DNA of 5,615 bases from Bacillota bacterium (GCA_003242195.1 QGUQ01000134.1:1-5615); one strand, 5' to 3'; numbered from the stretch's first letter, positions 1 to 5,503 are shown. Notes: generated from the letters alone by a model not told the origin. Program-made: numbers and translations.

Positions 1-180
1 GGCGCCGCGGTCGCATCCGGGCGCGACGAGGGGGCCGGGTCCCGGGGGCGTGCCAACCTTCAGGGCAAGGGCTGGACGCGGCGGGCGAGAGGGGCGGCGG
101 AGCCGGCTGCCCGGCCGGCCCGCGGCGGTGGAACGGGCCGCGCCGGCGGGCGTGCCCGGGCTGGCAAGCGCAAGAAATAG
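1..180 (+). CDS. rnr: Probable ribonuclease R, C-terminal tail only (5' end outside window)
   Basis: An open frame enters the window at base 1 and ends at a TAG at 178-180. It encodes 59 residues rich in Gly, Ala and Arg and ends in the basic run GKRKK. RNase R is a processive 3'-5' exoribonuclease of the RNB family. It degrades structured RNA and non-stop mRNA during trans-translation, and many homologues end in a low-complexity Lys/Arg-rich tail after the S1 domain. No RNB or S1 domain is visible here. The call rests on the basic tail and on position: rnr commonly lies just upstream of smpB and ssrA in Firmicutes, and smpB starts 67 bp after this stop. Another gene with a basic tail is possible. 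A reverse-strand frame over the same bases looks like a GC-rich shadow. Confidence 0.6.
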   Translation, partial: GAAVASGRDEGAGSRGRANLQGKGWTRRARGAAEPAARPARGGGTGRAGGRARAGKRKK

Positions 181-246
181 CGCGGGGCCACGGCGCGCCA
201 TCGGACCGGCGCAGGCCACGGAAGCGCGGCAGGGGAGAGGAGACCG

Positions 247-723
247 ATGTCGGGGAAAGACGGCGCCACCGGCATCAAGATGGTGGCGGACAATCGCAAG
301 GCCCGCCATGACTACTTTGTGGAGGAAACCCTCGAGGCCGGTCTCGTGTTGACCGGCACGGAGATCAAGTCCATCCGCGCCGGGCGGGTCAACCTGCGCG
401 ACAGCCACGCGCGGGTGGAGAACGGCGAGGTGTGGCTCTACGGCATGCACATCGCGCCGTACGAACACGGCAACCGTTTCAACCACGAGCCGGACCGCCC
501 GCGCAAGCTGCTGTTGCACCGGCGCGAGATCGACTACCTGGCCGGCCGCGTGCGCCAGCGCGGCTACACGCTGGTGCCCCTGAAGCTCTACCTGAAGCGC
601 GGCTGGGCCAAGGTGGAGCTGGGCATCGTGCGCGGCAAGAAGATCTACGACAAGCGCGCGACCATCGCCCGGCGCGAGGCCGAGCGGCGCATGGCCCAGG
701 TGCTCAAGGCGCGGGCCCGCTGA
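247..723 (+). CDS. smpB: SsrA-binding protein SmpB
   Basis: SmpB binds the tRNA-like domain of tmRNA, delivers it to stalled ribosomes and mimics the missing codon-anticodon pairing in the decoding centre. The 158 residues match the family's usual length. Visible family motifs are NRKARHDYFVEETLEAG near residues 16-32, TGTEIKSIRAGRVNLRDSHA (36-55), the RNFNH-like RFNHEPDR segment (77-84) and YLKRGWAKVELG (115-126). The conserved GKKIYDKR stretch (130-137) leads into the basic C-terminal helix that enters the mRNA channel. The ATG at 247 follows a purine-rich GGGGAGAGGAGA ribosome binding site. An ATG at 280 would give a shorter start nearer the conserved core but has no better site. The tmRNA gene begins 92 bp downstream, behind its own promoter. 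Confidence 0.97.
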   Translation: MSGKDGATGIKMVADNRKARHDYFVEETLEAGLVLTGTEIKSIRAGRVNLRDSHARVENGEVWLYGMHIAPYEHGNRFNHEPDRPRKLLLHRREIDYLAGRVRQRGYTLVPLKLYLKRGWAKVELGIVRGKKIYDKRATIARREAERRMAQVLKARAR

Positions 724-797
724 TCCGTCGACGGGCCCGGCGCGAGCCGTCCCCCCGGGCGCGGCGCGCCCCGCGGCGGCTGCAGTCGTTCGCGGCG

Positions 798-806
798 TGC
801 TATAAT
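798..806 (+). promoter_or_regulatory. ssrA promoter, extended -10
   Basis: TGC followed by a perfect TATAAT (801-806) forms an extended -10 element 9 bp before the mature tmRNA 5' end at 816. No good -35 is seen at 15-18 bp spacing (candidates CTGCAG and GGCTGC are poor), which fits reliance on the TGn extension. TATAAT also stands out in such GC-rich DNA. Transcription would start at about 813-816, giving little or no 5' leader. Confidence 0.8.
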
Positions 807-815
807 GGGTGGCGC

Positions 816-1166
816 GGGGGTGATTCTAGATTCGACGCTGGTAGGGTGGGCCGGAGAAGCGAGCCGAGGTCCCGCGCCTCGTTAAACAGCGGGCCAACGA
901 TAAGTGCCGACGAAGAACTCGCTCTGGCTGCTTAAGGCATAGCGGCCAAGCCGGGCGGCGCCCTTGCCTGCGGGGTCCGCTCGGTTCAACCCGGCAGGCT
1001 GGCGATGGGCGGCGCCCGCCCTGCCCGTCGCGAGAACCCATGGGCGGGCTGGCCTGCAGCGGCCCGGCCTCCGGGGGCCGCGCGGGCGAGAGCTCGCCGG
1101 AGGCTACGCTCGTAGATGCTCCGGCTGGCCCACTGGCGGACCGGGGTGCAAATCCCCGCACCTCCA
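816..1166 (+). ncRNA. ssrA: Transfer-messenger RNA (tmRNA, 10Sa RNA)
   Basis: tmRNA rescues ribosomes stalled on broken messages, acting first as an alanyl-tRNA and then as a short mRNA for a degradation tag. The 5' end reads GGGGGTGATTCTAGATTCGA, the tmRNA signature. Its first seven bases pair with CACCTCC at 1159-1165, followed by discriminator A1166. The third pair is the G-U wobble known to be the main identity element for alanyl-tRNA synthetase. The T-stem is 1142-1146 with 1154-1158. A CGAGG/CCTCG stem (865-869 with 877-881) just before CGTTAAA matches the position of pseudoknot 1. The tag frame ends GCT CTG GCT GCT TAA. The CCA end is not encoded: A1166 is followed by CAG. The one-piece layout is standard rather than the permuted two-piece form. 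I did not resolve the remaining pseudoknots. The 351-nt length is ordinary. Confidence 0.97.
906..935 (+). other. tmRNA tag-peptide frame (ADEELALAA, stop)
   Basis: The frame reads GCC GAC GAA GAA CTC GCT CTG GCT GCT TAA, giving ADEELALAA. The terminal ALAA is the degron recognised by ClpXP and related proteases. I place the resume codon at GCC 906 because tags begin with Ala or Gly and because the ATAAGT just upstream resembles the ATAGTC before the E. coli resume codon. The frame stays open upstream (TIS), so the exact start is inferred. Confidence 0.75.
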
Positions 1167-1175
1167 CAGCCGGTG

Positions 1176-1211
1176 GCGCCCTTCGCACCCGAGCGGACGA
1201 AGGGCGCTTTT
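1176..1211 (+). terminator. Rho-independent terminator of ssrA
   Basis: A perfect 10-bp stem, GCGCCCTTCG (1176-1185) with CGAAGGGCGC (1198-1207), encloses a 12-nt loop and is followed at once by TTTT (1208-1211). It lies 9 bp after the tmRNA 3' end. The short T-run may make it less than fully efficient, which matters for the gene starting 24 bp later. Confidence 0.85.
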
Positions 1212-1234
1212 CCTGTATCCGGCGCTGGCCGGGG

Positions 1235-2413
1235 GTGAAGGCGCTGGACCGTTGGGTCCTGCACTGCGACCTGGATGCCTTCTTCGCCGCCGTCGAGCAA
1301 CTGGACCACCCCGAGCTGCGCGGGCGGCCGGTGATCGTCGGCGGGGACCCGGAGTCCCGGGGCGTCGTGGCTACCTGTTCCTACGAGGCCAGGCGTTACG
1401 GTGTGCGCTCGGCCATGCCGCTGGCCCAGGCCCGCAGGCTCTGCCCCCACGCCGTGTTCCTCCCCGTACGGCGCGAGCGGTACGTCCAGGTGTCCCGCCA
1501 GGTCTTCGCCATCCTGGCGCGGGAGACGCCCGTCATCGAGCCGGTCTCCATCGACGAGGCGTACCTGGAGGTGGCCGGCGACGGGCCGGCCGTGGCCGCC
1601 CGCCTGCGCGCCGCCGTCCGCCGGGAAGTGGGCCTGGCGATGACGGTGGGCGTGGCCCACAACCGGCTGGTGGCGAAGATCGCGTGCGAGCTCGCCAAGC
1701 CGGACGGCCTGAAGGTCATCCGCCCCGAGGAGGCCGAGGCGGTCCTGGCGCCCTTGCCCGTGCGGATGCTGCCGGGTCTGGGCCCTGCGGCCGCGGCGCG
1801 CCTGGCCCGGGTGGGCATCGAGACGCTGGGCCAGCTGGCGGCGGCCGACCCGGTCCTGATCCGCCGCCTGTTCAAGAGCAGGGGGCCGGAGCTTCAGGAG
1901 CGGGCGCGGGGGCGGGACCTGCGTCCCGTCGGCCTGCAGGCCCCTGTGCGGTCCTTCAGCGAGGAGCGCACCTTCCCCCGCGACCTGCCTGCCGCCCGGC
2001 TGCTGCCCGAGCTCGCCCGCCTCTGTGAGGAACTGGGCGGGCGTCTGCGCCGCGACGGCTACCGGGCGACGACCATCACCCTGAAGGCGCGGTTTCCGGA
2101 TTTCACGACCATCACCCGCAGCCGCAGCCTGCCCCGGCCGGTAGCCGACGACGCCACCCTGTTCGCCGTGGCCCGGGAACTGCTGGAGCACCACGTTCCC
2201 GCCCGCCAGCCTCTGCGGCTGCTGGGGGTTGCCGCCTCCGGCCTGGTCCACGCCCGCGATCCCCAGCAACTCAGCTTGTGGCGCGACGACGAGCGCCGGC
2301 TGCGGCTGGCGGCGGCGGTGGATCGGGTACGGGCGCGGTACGGCTCCGACGCCATCGGGCTCGCGGCCCGCCTGCTAGGACGGCGGACCGCCGGTGGGAG
2401 GGCGACGCCGTGA
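1235..2413 (+). CDS. dinB: DNA polymerase IV (Y-family translesion polymerase)
   Basis: This is an error-prone polymerase that extends primers past damaged or mispaired template. From the GTG start the protein has 392 residues, normal for DinB. The palm begins HCDLDAFFAAVEQ, with metal ligand D12 and steric-gate F17. YEARRYGVRSAMP (50-62) is the finger motif and SIDEAYLEV (105-113) carries catalytic D107 and E108. A helix-hairpin-helix, LPGLGPAAAARL, lies at 179-190. The little-finger domain opens at RSFSEERTF (239-247). QLSLW (345-349) looks like a sliding-clamp binding motif. The frame is open back to 1040, but that part runs through tmRNA and its terminator and encodes nothing DinB-like. 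No ATG lies between the terminator and the palm, so GTG 1235 is the best start. Only a G-run precedes it, a weak ribosome binding site. The stop overlaps the next start by 4 bp. Confidence 0.95.
   Translation: MKALDRWVLHCDLDAFFAAVEQLDHPELRGRPVIVGGDPESRGVVATCSYEARRYGVRSAMPLAQARRLCPHAVFLPVRRERYVQVSRQVFAILARETPVIEPVSIDEAYLEVAGDGPAVAARLRAAVRREVGLAMTVGVAHNRLVAKIACELAKPDGLKVIRPEEAEAVLAPLPVRMLPGLGPAAAARLARVGIETLGQLAAADPVLIRRLFKSRGPELQERARGRDLRPVGLQAPVRSFSEERTFPRDLPAARLLPELARLCEELGGRLRRDGYRATTITLKARFPDFTTITRSRSLPRPVADDATLFAVARELLEHHVPARQPLRLLGVAASGLVHARDPQQLSLWRDDERRLRLAAAVDRVRARYGSDAIGLAARLLGRRTAGGRATP
2396..2402 (+). promoter_or_regulatory. Ribosome binding site fixing the UPF0316 start
   Basis: GGGAGGG lies 7 nt before GTG 2410, inside the last codons of dinB. 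It selects GTG 2410 over the longer open frame, which extends upstream to 2278 through dinB. Confidence 0.8.
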
Positions 2414-2940
2414 CGGGCGCCGCCGTCTACGTGCTGATCTTCCTGGCGCGCGTGGCCGACGTCAGCCTGGGAACGCTGCGTCTGCTCCTCGTCTTTCGGG
2501 GCCAGCGACTGCTGGCCGCCATGGTGGGGCTGGTGGAGGTCTCCATCTACATCCTGGCCCTGGGCGCCGTCGTCAGCCGGTTGCGGCAGGACCCGCTGAG
2601 CCTGCTCTTCTACGCCCTGGGCTTCGCCACGGGCAGCTATCTGGGCGGCGTCATCGAAGAGCGGCTGGCCCTGGGCGTCGTCACGGTACAGGTGATCCCC
2701 CACGGCGAGGGGGGCGATGACCTGGCTCGCCAGTTGCGCGAGCAGGGGTACGGCGTCACCGTGCTGGAGGGATACGGGCGCGATGGCGTCCACCACGTCC
2801 TGCTGATCACCGTCAGCCGGCGGCTCTTGCCGCGGCTCCTGCGCCTCTTGCAGGAACGGGAGCCCGGCGCCTTCGTCACGGTCCTGGACACCCGGAAGGC
2901 CATTGGCGGCGTCGTGCCCATGGTGCGAAAGGGCAAGTGA
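2410..2940 (+). CDS. UPF0316 (DUF5698/DUF2179) membrane protein, YebE-like
   Basis: The 176-residue protein has three hydrophobic segments, at roughly residues 4-28, 34-56 and 62-82, followed by a soluble domain of about 90 residues. This is the layout of UPF0316 proteins such as Bacillus subtilis YebE. Family-like stretches are RVADVSLGTLRLL (14-26), LVEVSIYILALG (41-52) and GFATGSYLGGVIEERLALG (71-89). The C-terminal part, ending DTRKAIGGVVPMVRKGK, fits a DUF2179 domain, which also occurs on YitT-type membrane proteins. The biochemical function is unknown and I do not assign one. The GTG start overlaps the dinB TGA as GTGA, so translation is probably coupled to dinB. The strong upstream site at 2396-2402 supports this start. 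The MutL/GlmL-like gene follows after about 40 bp in the same frame. Confidence 0.9.
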   Translation: MTGAAVYVLIFLARVADVSLGTLRLLLVFRGQRLLAAMVGLVEVSIYILALGAVVSRLRQDPLSLLFYALGFATGSYLGGVIEERLALGVVTVQVIPHGEGGDDLARQLREQGYGVTVLEGYGRDGVHHVLLITVSRRLLPRLLRLLQEREPGAFVTVLDTRKAIGGVVPMVRKGK

Positions 2941-2966
2941 CGGGCGGCGGCAGGGCGGCCAAGACC

Positions 2967-2975
2967 GGGAGGGGG
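2967..2975 (+). promoter_or_regulatory. Ribosome binding site of the MutL/GlmL-like gene
   Basis: GGGAGGGGG is a strong Shine-Dalgarno run. Its GGAGG core (2968-2972) is 10 nt from CTG 2983, which is in frame with the gene. It is only 3 nt from ATG 2976, which is out of frame. The spacing therefore favours the CTG, unless the sequence carries an indel. Confidence 0.65.
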
Positions 2976-2982
2976 ATGCGAC

Positions 2983-4404
2983 CTGCGGGCGGCGCTCCTG
3001 ATCGACTTCGGCAGCACGTACACCAAGGTCAGCGCGGTCGACCTGGACGCACCGCGCCTGCTGGCGCGTGCCCAGGCGCCCACCACCTATGCCACCGACC
3101 TGGCCCGCGGCTTGCGGGCAGCCCTCGACCGGCTGCGGGCGGCCTATGGCTCCCCCTTGCCGCCCTTCACCCACCGGCTGGCCTGCTCCAGCGCCGGTGG
3201 CGGCCTGCGCATGGTGGCCGTGGGCCTGGTCCCCGATCTGACGGCTGAGGCCGCCCGCCGCGCAGCCCTGGGCGCCGGTGCCCGCGTCCTGGCCACCTAC
3301 AGCGGCACGCTGGACGAGCGGGCCGTCGCCGACCTGGTAGCGCGTGCGCCCGACGTGGTGCTGCTGGCCGGGGGCACCGACGGGGGCAACCGGACGGCAC
3401 TGGTGGACTTCGCCCGTGCCCTGGCGGCCGCGCCTTTGCGGGCCGCCATCGTCGTGGCCGGGAACCGCGATGCGGCGCCCGCAGCGGCGGATCTCCTGCG
3501 GCGTGCCGGCAAGAGCGTCCGCGTGGTGGAGAACGTGCTTCCCCGGTTGGACACCCTCAACGTGGAACCGGCGCGAGCCGCCATTCGCGAGGTGTTCCTG
3601 GAGCGCATCGCCATCGCCGAGGGATGGGAGCGGGTGCAGGCCGAGGTGGATGGCATCCTGATGCCGACGCCGGCCGCCGTCCTGCGGGGGGCAGAGCTGC
3701 TGGCCGGGGGCGCGGGTGACGAGCCCGGGCTGGGTGAGGTCGTGGTGGTGGACGTCGGCGGCGCCACCACGGACGTGCACTCGGTGGCCGCCGGGCTGCC
3801 CGCTGACGGCCGGACGGTGTTGCGGGGCCTGCCCCCGCCGCGGAGCCAGCGCACCGTGGAAGGTGACCTGGGCTTGCGCCACGGCGCCCCCTCCCTCCTG
3901 GAGGCGGCGGGACCTCCCGGGGGCGTCGAGGGGAGCGCCGCCCTCTGGCACAGGCGGACGCGGCAGCGGGCCGAGAACCCCGCCTACGTGCCGGCGGAGG
4001 AAGAGGAGCGACAGGCCGACGCGTGGCTCGCCCGGGAGGCGGTCCGCTTAGCGGTGGAGCGGCATGTGGGCCGCCGGGAAGCGCTGGTGACACCGCGGGG
4101 CCGGCAGTGGATCCAGCGGGGCAAGGACCTGCGGGCGGTGCCCCATCTCATCGGCACGGGCGGCATCTTCCTCCACGCGCCCGAGCCGGGCTGGGTGCTG
4201 GCCGCCGCCGTCGATCCGGAGGGGCAGGGCCCGCTGCTCAAGCCCCGGGCGCCGGCGACGTGGATCGACGGCCGTTACGTCATGGCCCACATGGGACTGC
4301 TCGCCGAGGTAGAACCGGTGGCCGCCCTCCGGCTCCTCAAGCAGAGCCTGCGGCGGGTAGAATTGCCGCGGGAGAAGGCGGGCGGGGCGGCTGCCGGCCC
4401 CTGA
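2983..4404 (+). CDS. MutL/GlmL-family ASKHA ATPase (glutamate mutase L-like)
   Basis: From CTG 2983 the protein has 473 residues, close to clostridial GlmL/MutL. This actin/Hsp70-fold family is linked to repair of B12-dependent aminomutases and is unrelated to mismatch-repair MutL. Visible motifs are phosphate-1 LIDFGSTYTK (6-15), SSAGGGLRMVAVG (69-81), VLLAGGTDGGN (126-136), phosphate-2 DVGGATTDVHS (257-267), TVEGDLGLR (291-299), an acidic NPAYVPAEEEER stretch (332-343) and the adenosine-site LIGTGGIFLHA (389-399). No ATG, GTG or TTG lies in frame between the previous stop (2938-2940) and the conserved N-terminus. The first in-frame TTG, at 3112, would delete phosphate-1. The start is therefore either CTG 2983 or ATG 2976 with a one-base frameshift. 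No mutase S or E subunit is nearby, so the client enzyme is unknown. The family call is firm; the exact role is inferred. Confidence 0.88.
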   Translation: MRAALLIDFGSTYTKVSAVDLDAPRLLARAQAPTTYATDLARGLRAALDRLRAAYGSPLPPFTHRLACSSAGGGLRMVAVGLVPDLTAEAARRAALGAGARVLATYSGTLDERAVADLVARAPDVVLLAGGTDGGNRTALVDFARALAAAPLRAAIVVAGNRDAAPAAADLLRRAGKSVRVVENVLPRLDTLNVEPARAAIREVFLERIAIAEGWERVQAEVDGILMPTPAAVLRGAELLAGGAGDEPGLGEVVVVDVGGATTDVHSVAAGLPADGRTVLRGLPPPRSQRTVEGDLGLRHGAPSLLEAAGPPGGVEGSAALWHRRTRQRAENPAYVPAEEEERQADAWLAREAVRLAVERHVGRREALVTPRGRQWIQRGKDLRAVPHLIGTGGIFLHAPEPGWVLAAAVDPEGQGPLLKPRAPATWIDGRYVMAHMGLLAEVEPVAALRLLKQSLRRVELPREKAGGAAAGP

Positions 4405-4435
4405 TGTCATCCGCGCCATTGCGGGGGGATCGGGC

Positions 4436-5101
4436 ATGCAGGAGGAGGCGGGGCGCGCTGCCGGCGGTCCTGCCGGCGGAAGCGCACCCGAGCTGGTGAT
4501 CGCCACCAGCAACCCGGGGAAGCTGGCCGAGATCCGGACGATCTTCCAAGAGGCGGGCCTGGAACTGCGGCTCCGCTCGCTGGCCGACTTTCCCGGCATC
4601 ACCATGCCGAGGGAGGACGGGGAGACCTTCCTGGACAACGCGCGCCGCAAGGCGCTGGCCGTGGCGCGGCAGGCGGGCCGGCCGGCCCTGGCCGACGACT
4701 CGGGCCTGTGCGTCGATGCCCTGGGCGGGCGACCGGGAGTGCGCTCGGCCCGGTACGCCGGCGAGGGGGCCGGTGATGCGGCCAACAACGCCCGGCTGCT
4801 GGCGGAGCTGGCCGGCGTGCCCCCGGAGCGGCGGGGCGCGGAGTTCCGCTGTGCCGTCGTCCTGGCCCTGCCCGACGGCCGCTGGACGGCGGCGGAGGGC
4901 AGCGCGCGCGGCCGCATCCTGGAGGAGCCGCGGGGCAGAGGTGGCTTTGGCTATGACCCCCTCTTCTTGTCGGATGAACTGGGCGTGACCTTCGCCGAGG
5001 CCCCGCCCGAGGAGAAAAACCGGGTCAGCCACCGCGGGCGGGCCCTGCGCGCCCTTTTGCCGCGGTTGCGCTCCTGGCTGGTCGAGGGTATAGTTAATTG
5101 A
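4436..5101 (+). CDS. rdgB: XTP/dITP pyrophosphatase (Ham1/RdgB family)
   Basis: The enzyme hydrolyses dITP, XTP and dXTP to monophosphates, keeping deaminated purines out of DNA and RNA. All family blocks are present: ATSNPGKLAEI (23-33) for nucleotide binding, GETFLDNARRKA (62-73), ALADDSGLCVDALGG (84-98) with the catalytic Asp pair, PGVRSARYAG (100-109), GGFGYDPLF (169-177) for base recognition, and SHRGRAL (198-204). The 221 residues slightly exceed the usual length of about 200 because of a Gly/Ala-rich N-terminal extension of about 18 residues. ATG 4436 has a GGGGGG run 7 nt upstream and lies 31 bp after the previous stop. GTG 4496 would remove the extension but has no suitably spaced ribosome binding site. 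Grouping with dinB fits a genome-maintenance theme. The last codons contain a probable tRNA promoter. Confidence 0.96.
   Translation: MQEEAGRAAGGPAGGSAPELVIATSNPGKLAEIRTIFQEAGLELRLRSLADFPGITMPREDGETFLDNARRKALAVARQAGRPALADDSGLCVDALGGRPGVRSARYAGEGAGDAANNARLLAELAGVPPERRGAEFRCAVVLALPDGRWTAAEGSARGRILEEPRGRGGFGYDPLFLSDELGVTFAEAPPEEKNRVSHRGRALRALLPRLRSWLVEGIVN
5066..5094 (+). promoter_or_regulatory. Probable promoter of the tRNA cluster, inside rdgB 3' end
   Basis: TTGCGC (5066-5071) and TATAGT (5089-5094) are separated by 17 bp. The -10 matches the consensus at five of six positions and the -35 matches at TTG. Predicted initiation near 5101 is about 15 bp before tRNA-Pro. The local AT-richness at the end of an otherwise GC-rich gene supports a functional site. 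Confidence 0.5.
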
Positions 5102-5115
5102 CGGCCTTCGCCCCA

Positions 5116-5187
5116 CGGGGCGTGGTGCAGGGGCAGCACGCTTGCTTTGGGAGCAAGAGGTCGGCGGTTCGAATCCGCCCGCCCCGA
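5116..5187 (+). tRNA. tRNA-Pro(TGG)
   Basis: The acceptor stem is CGGGGCG (5116-5122) with CGCCCCG (5180-5186) and discriminator A5187. The D-stem is GTGC/GCAC. The anticodon stem CTTGC/GCAAG holds loop TTTGGGA, with anticodon TGG at 5148-5150. The T-arm is GGCGG, TTCGAAT, CCGCC. The C1-G72 first pair and A73 are typical of bacterial proline tRNA. It reads CCA and probably other CCN codons. CCA is not encoded; the next bases are CACC. Confidence 0.97.
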
Positions 5188-5196
5188 CACCGTTTA

Positions 5197-5205
5197 TGGT
5201 ATACT
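5197..5205 (+). promoter_or_regulatory. Possible extended -10 promoter before tRNA-Gly
   Basis: TGG followed by TATACT (5200-5205) forms an extended -10 with five of six consensus bases, in an AT-rich island between tRNA-Pro and tRNA-Gly. No -35 is visible 17 bp upstream, where the tRNA-Pro 3' end lies. Initiation near 5212 would give a leader of about 40 nt to tRNA-Gly. Confidence 0.45.
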
Positions 5206-5252
5206 GAAGGTTGCGTCCGGGACGTGCGCCGGCCCGACGCGCGAGCGCTTCC

Positions 5253-5323
5253 GCGGGAGTAGCTCAATGGTAGAGCGCCGGCCTTCCAAGCCGGTGACGC
5301 GGGTTCGATTCCCGTCTCCCGCT
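5253..5323 (+). tRNA. tRNA-Gly(TCC)
   Basis: The acceptor stem is GCGGGAG (5253-5259) with CTCCCGC (5316-5322) and discriminator T5323, as is usual for bacterial glycine tRNA. The anticodon stem CCGGC/GCCGG holds loop CTTCCAA, with anticodon TCC at 5285-5287. The T-arm is GCGGG, TTCGATT, CCCGT, with one G-U pair. It reads GGA and GGG. CCA is not encoded. tRNA-Arg begins 5 bp later, so the two are surely cotranscribed. Confidence 0.97.
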
Positions 5324-5327
5324 CAAG

Positions 5328-5399
5328 GCGCCCGTAGCTCAGCGGAAGAGCGACCGCCTTCTAAGCGGTTGGGCGAGGGTTCGAATCCCTCCGGGCGCT
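5328..5399 (+). tRNA. tRNA-Arg(TCT)
   Basis: The acceptor stem is GCGCCCG (5328-5334) with CGGGCGC (5392-5398). The D-arm is GCTC, AGCGGAA, GAGC and keeps the A20 arginine determinant. The anticodon stem ACCGC/GCGGT holds loop CTTCTAA, with anticodon TCT at 5360-5362. The T-arm is GAGGG, TTCGAAT, CCCTC. It reads AGA and AGG, which are rare in these genes. The discriminator base is T5399, whereas arginine tRNAs usually carry A or G. CCA is not encoded. Confidence 0.95.
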
Positions 5400-5422
5400 C
5401 CGCTCCGGGCGCGCCGGGGCAG

Positions 5423-5481
5423 CCCGCGGCAAGAGCGCGCGGCGGTGCCGGCCACGGGGCACGCCGGCGGCGGGCCGCGGG
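5423..5481 (+). repeat. GC-rich inverted repeat between tRNA-Arg and tRNA-His
   Basis: CCCGCGGC (5423-5430) is the exact reverse complement of GCCGCGGG (5474-5481). Inside it, two GCCGGC copies (5447-5452 and 5463-5468) can also pair around a 10-nt loop. No T-run follows, so it is not a standard intrinsic terminator. It could be a processing spacer or simply a product of GC-rich DNA. I see no gene in the 108 bp between the two tRNAs. Confidence 0.35.
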
Positions 5482-5503
5482 TGGGACATTCAGAACGCGC
5501 GAA

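Noticed and set aside
757..771. Small hairpin GGGCGC/GCGCCC between smpB and ssrA as a terminator
   Set aside because: The stem has six pairs, a 3-nt loop and no T-run after it; such pairings are expected by chance in DNA this rich in G and C.
432..935. A 167-codon plus-strand frame overlapping smpB and ssrA
   Set aside because: Most of it is a shadow of smpB in another frame. Only its last nine codons are meaningful, as the tmRNA tag.
1150..1170. tmRNA 3' end as an integration site for a mobile element
   Set aside because: Such sites are often used by islands, but no integrase gene or direct repeat is seen and housekeeping genes follow immediately.
1211..1222. TGTATC after the ssrA terminator as a dinB -10 element
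   Set aside because: Only about half of the consensus is matched, there is no -35 at a suitable distance, and it would leave almost no leader.
1040..1234. Upstream extension of the dinB frame
   Set aside because: It runs through the tmRNA tRNA-like domain and terminator, and the extra 65 residues resemble no DinB N-terminus.
986..2269. A 427-codon open frame on the minus strand
   Set aside because: It is antisense to ssrA and dinB, low in complexity, spans the tmRNA and its terminator, and shows no family motif.
2059..3951. A 630-codon open frame on the minus strand
   Set aside because: It lies antisense to dinB, the UPF0316 gene and the GlmL-like gene, all of which have clear family motifs. 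Its translation is low-complexity G/Q/R/A-rich with no recognisable domain, as expected of a GC-rich shadow.
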